A DNA stretch of 64,000 nucleotides from Macropodus opercularis (lineage: Eukaryota; Chordata; Actinopteri; Anabantiformes; Osphronemidae). The translations under genes were made by a program, and so were the position numbers. This document shows, one piece after another, positions 63,168 to 64,000 of the stretch; the stretch's first letter is position 1; each line of letters starts with the position of its first letter. The notes beneath the pieces are model-generated. The model had not been told where the DNA came from. It did no database searches and saw only the letters and a program-made list of their open reading frames with translations. The stretch is from NCBI GenBank assembly GCA_030770545.1, contig CM061105.1, positions 2,339,001 through 2,403,000 on the forward strand, in the 5' to 3' direction.

Positions 63168-63880
63168 AAAATATTTTACGCACCATAAGGCACCGAATTA
63201 TAAGGCGCAGTCGCATTTAAGGGGTCTATTTCCATACTTAACTCATACATAAACCGCATCGGATTATAAAGCGCAGTCTCAATTACAGGTACTAGCATAC
63301 TAGCGCATGCTAAACAATGTGGTCTACGAGAAAAAGGTAACAGTGAGTTTAGTAGAACTTTGTTCAACTATTTAACATTATTCTCACGTTATTTTTTAAT
63401 CAATCTTCTCCCACAAATCCATCAAAGTCCTCATCGGCCTCCCAGTCCCAGTCAAGGTGTGCCGTCTGTCAACCATCACTCCCACGCCGCTCGCAACTTC
63501 ACTTTGAACGCCCTGTTTACACCAATGTCCAGTGGTTGGAGTCTCTTGTTAATCCTCCCGGAATAATTGAAAGCTCCATTTGCTTCACCTGCTTTTTCAC
63601 AGGAGTGGTGAAATGGGCACGCATGAAGTCTCAGATTAATAGGGACGGTGATGCGTGGAAAAAAACATCTGCTCTCTTTACATACACCTTTATTTATCGT
63701 TATCGGTTTATCATGGTCAGCGTACGTAGTGACGTATTACATCCCTGTGTCAGCTGGAAATGGTCCGACAGTCAATCAAGAAGAACATACCAAAGTCGCA
63801 TAGCAAAATTTTTACAGATTTTGGAACTCGGTGCACACATAAGGCGCACCGGGTTATAAGGCGCACGGCCAATTTATGAG
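63168..63880 (-). mobile_element. Pogo/Tigger-like transposon relic
   Basis: The minus strand carries decayed C-terminal DDE sequence of a pogo-like transposase: MRAHFTTPVKKQVKQ and IIPGGLTR at about 63640-63550, then VNRAFKVKLRAAWE near 63520-63470 and WDWEADEDFDGF near 63450-63405, in shifting frames. It is bordered by modules of ATAAGGCGCACCGGGTTATA type at 63188-63215 and 63838-63868, with a third at 63249-63282. Confidence 0.55.
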
Positions 63881-64000
63881 AAAAATGTTGGCTTTACAAT
63901 ACTGTTCCTGTGCAGCCATGATTAGTGCCTCTGTGCTGTCTTTCAGTCCAGCCCTTTCTAGCCATTGGTAGGATTTCTTGATATCAGCCACTGGCGGTGG

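Overview
This is vertebrate nuclear DNA, almost certainly from a ray-finned (teleost) fish. Coding exons are short, bounded by GT-AG introns and embedded in AT-rich sequence. The interspersed repeats are typical of teleosts: L2-clade LINEs with TTGAA tails, Tc1/mariner relics, hAT relics and a tRNA-headed SINE. There is nothing prokaryotic here: no operons, ribosome binding sites or CRISPR arrays. I cannot name the species.

Layout. (1) 136-3150, + strand: the last seven coding exons of oxsr1 (WNK-activated kinase OSR1), with a hAT relic in its first visible intron. (2) 4.5-18.4 kb: gene-poor and rich in repeats, with a deleted Tc1 element, several L2 copies, and a nearly full-length L2 nested in a second LINE. 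(3) 19017-23755, + strand: a complete ten-exon slc22a13-like organic anion transporter whose exons join to a clean 533-codon frame, one intron apparently using a GC donor. (4) 24-29 kb: relics including a probable solo LTR. (5) 29318-46316, - strand: a xirp1-type Xin actin-binding locus. One giant exon encodes about two dozen Xin repeats and ends in its own stop. Separate upstream and downstream exons, all phase-compatible, encode a LIM-domain protein that skips the giant exon. (6) 45-57 kb: repeats and AT-rich DNA without recognised genes. (7) 57089-61271, - strand: the last four coding exons of plppr4 (PRG-1 type); its membrane domain must lie beyond the right edge. (8) 61.4-64 kb: L2, SINE, Tc1 and pogo-like relics, presumably inside a plppr4 intron.

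The genes do not form a pathway. oxsr1 and slc22a13 are neighbours in human 3p22, with XIRP1 in the same band, so the left part looks like an old conserved block; plppr4 is a foreign neighbour relative to human. The most interesting object is xirp1. Its coding sequence can be read as two mutually exclusive products: a Xin-repeat protein of about 1410 residues, and a LIM protein of about 1087 residues whose tail carries a recent in-frame 477-bp tandem duplication.

Limits: exon calls rest on reading frame, splice sites and recalled family sequence, not on alignments or transcripts. Repeat family names are by eye.
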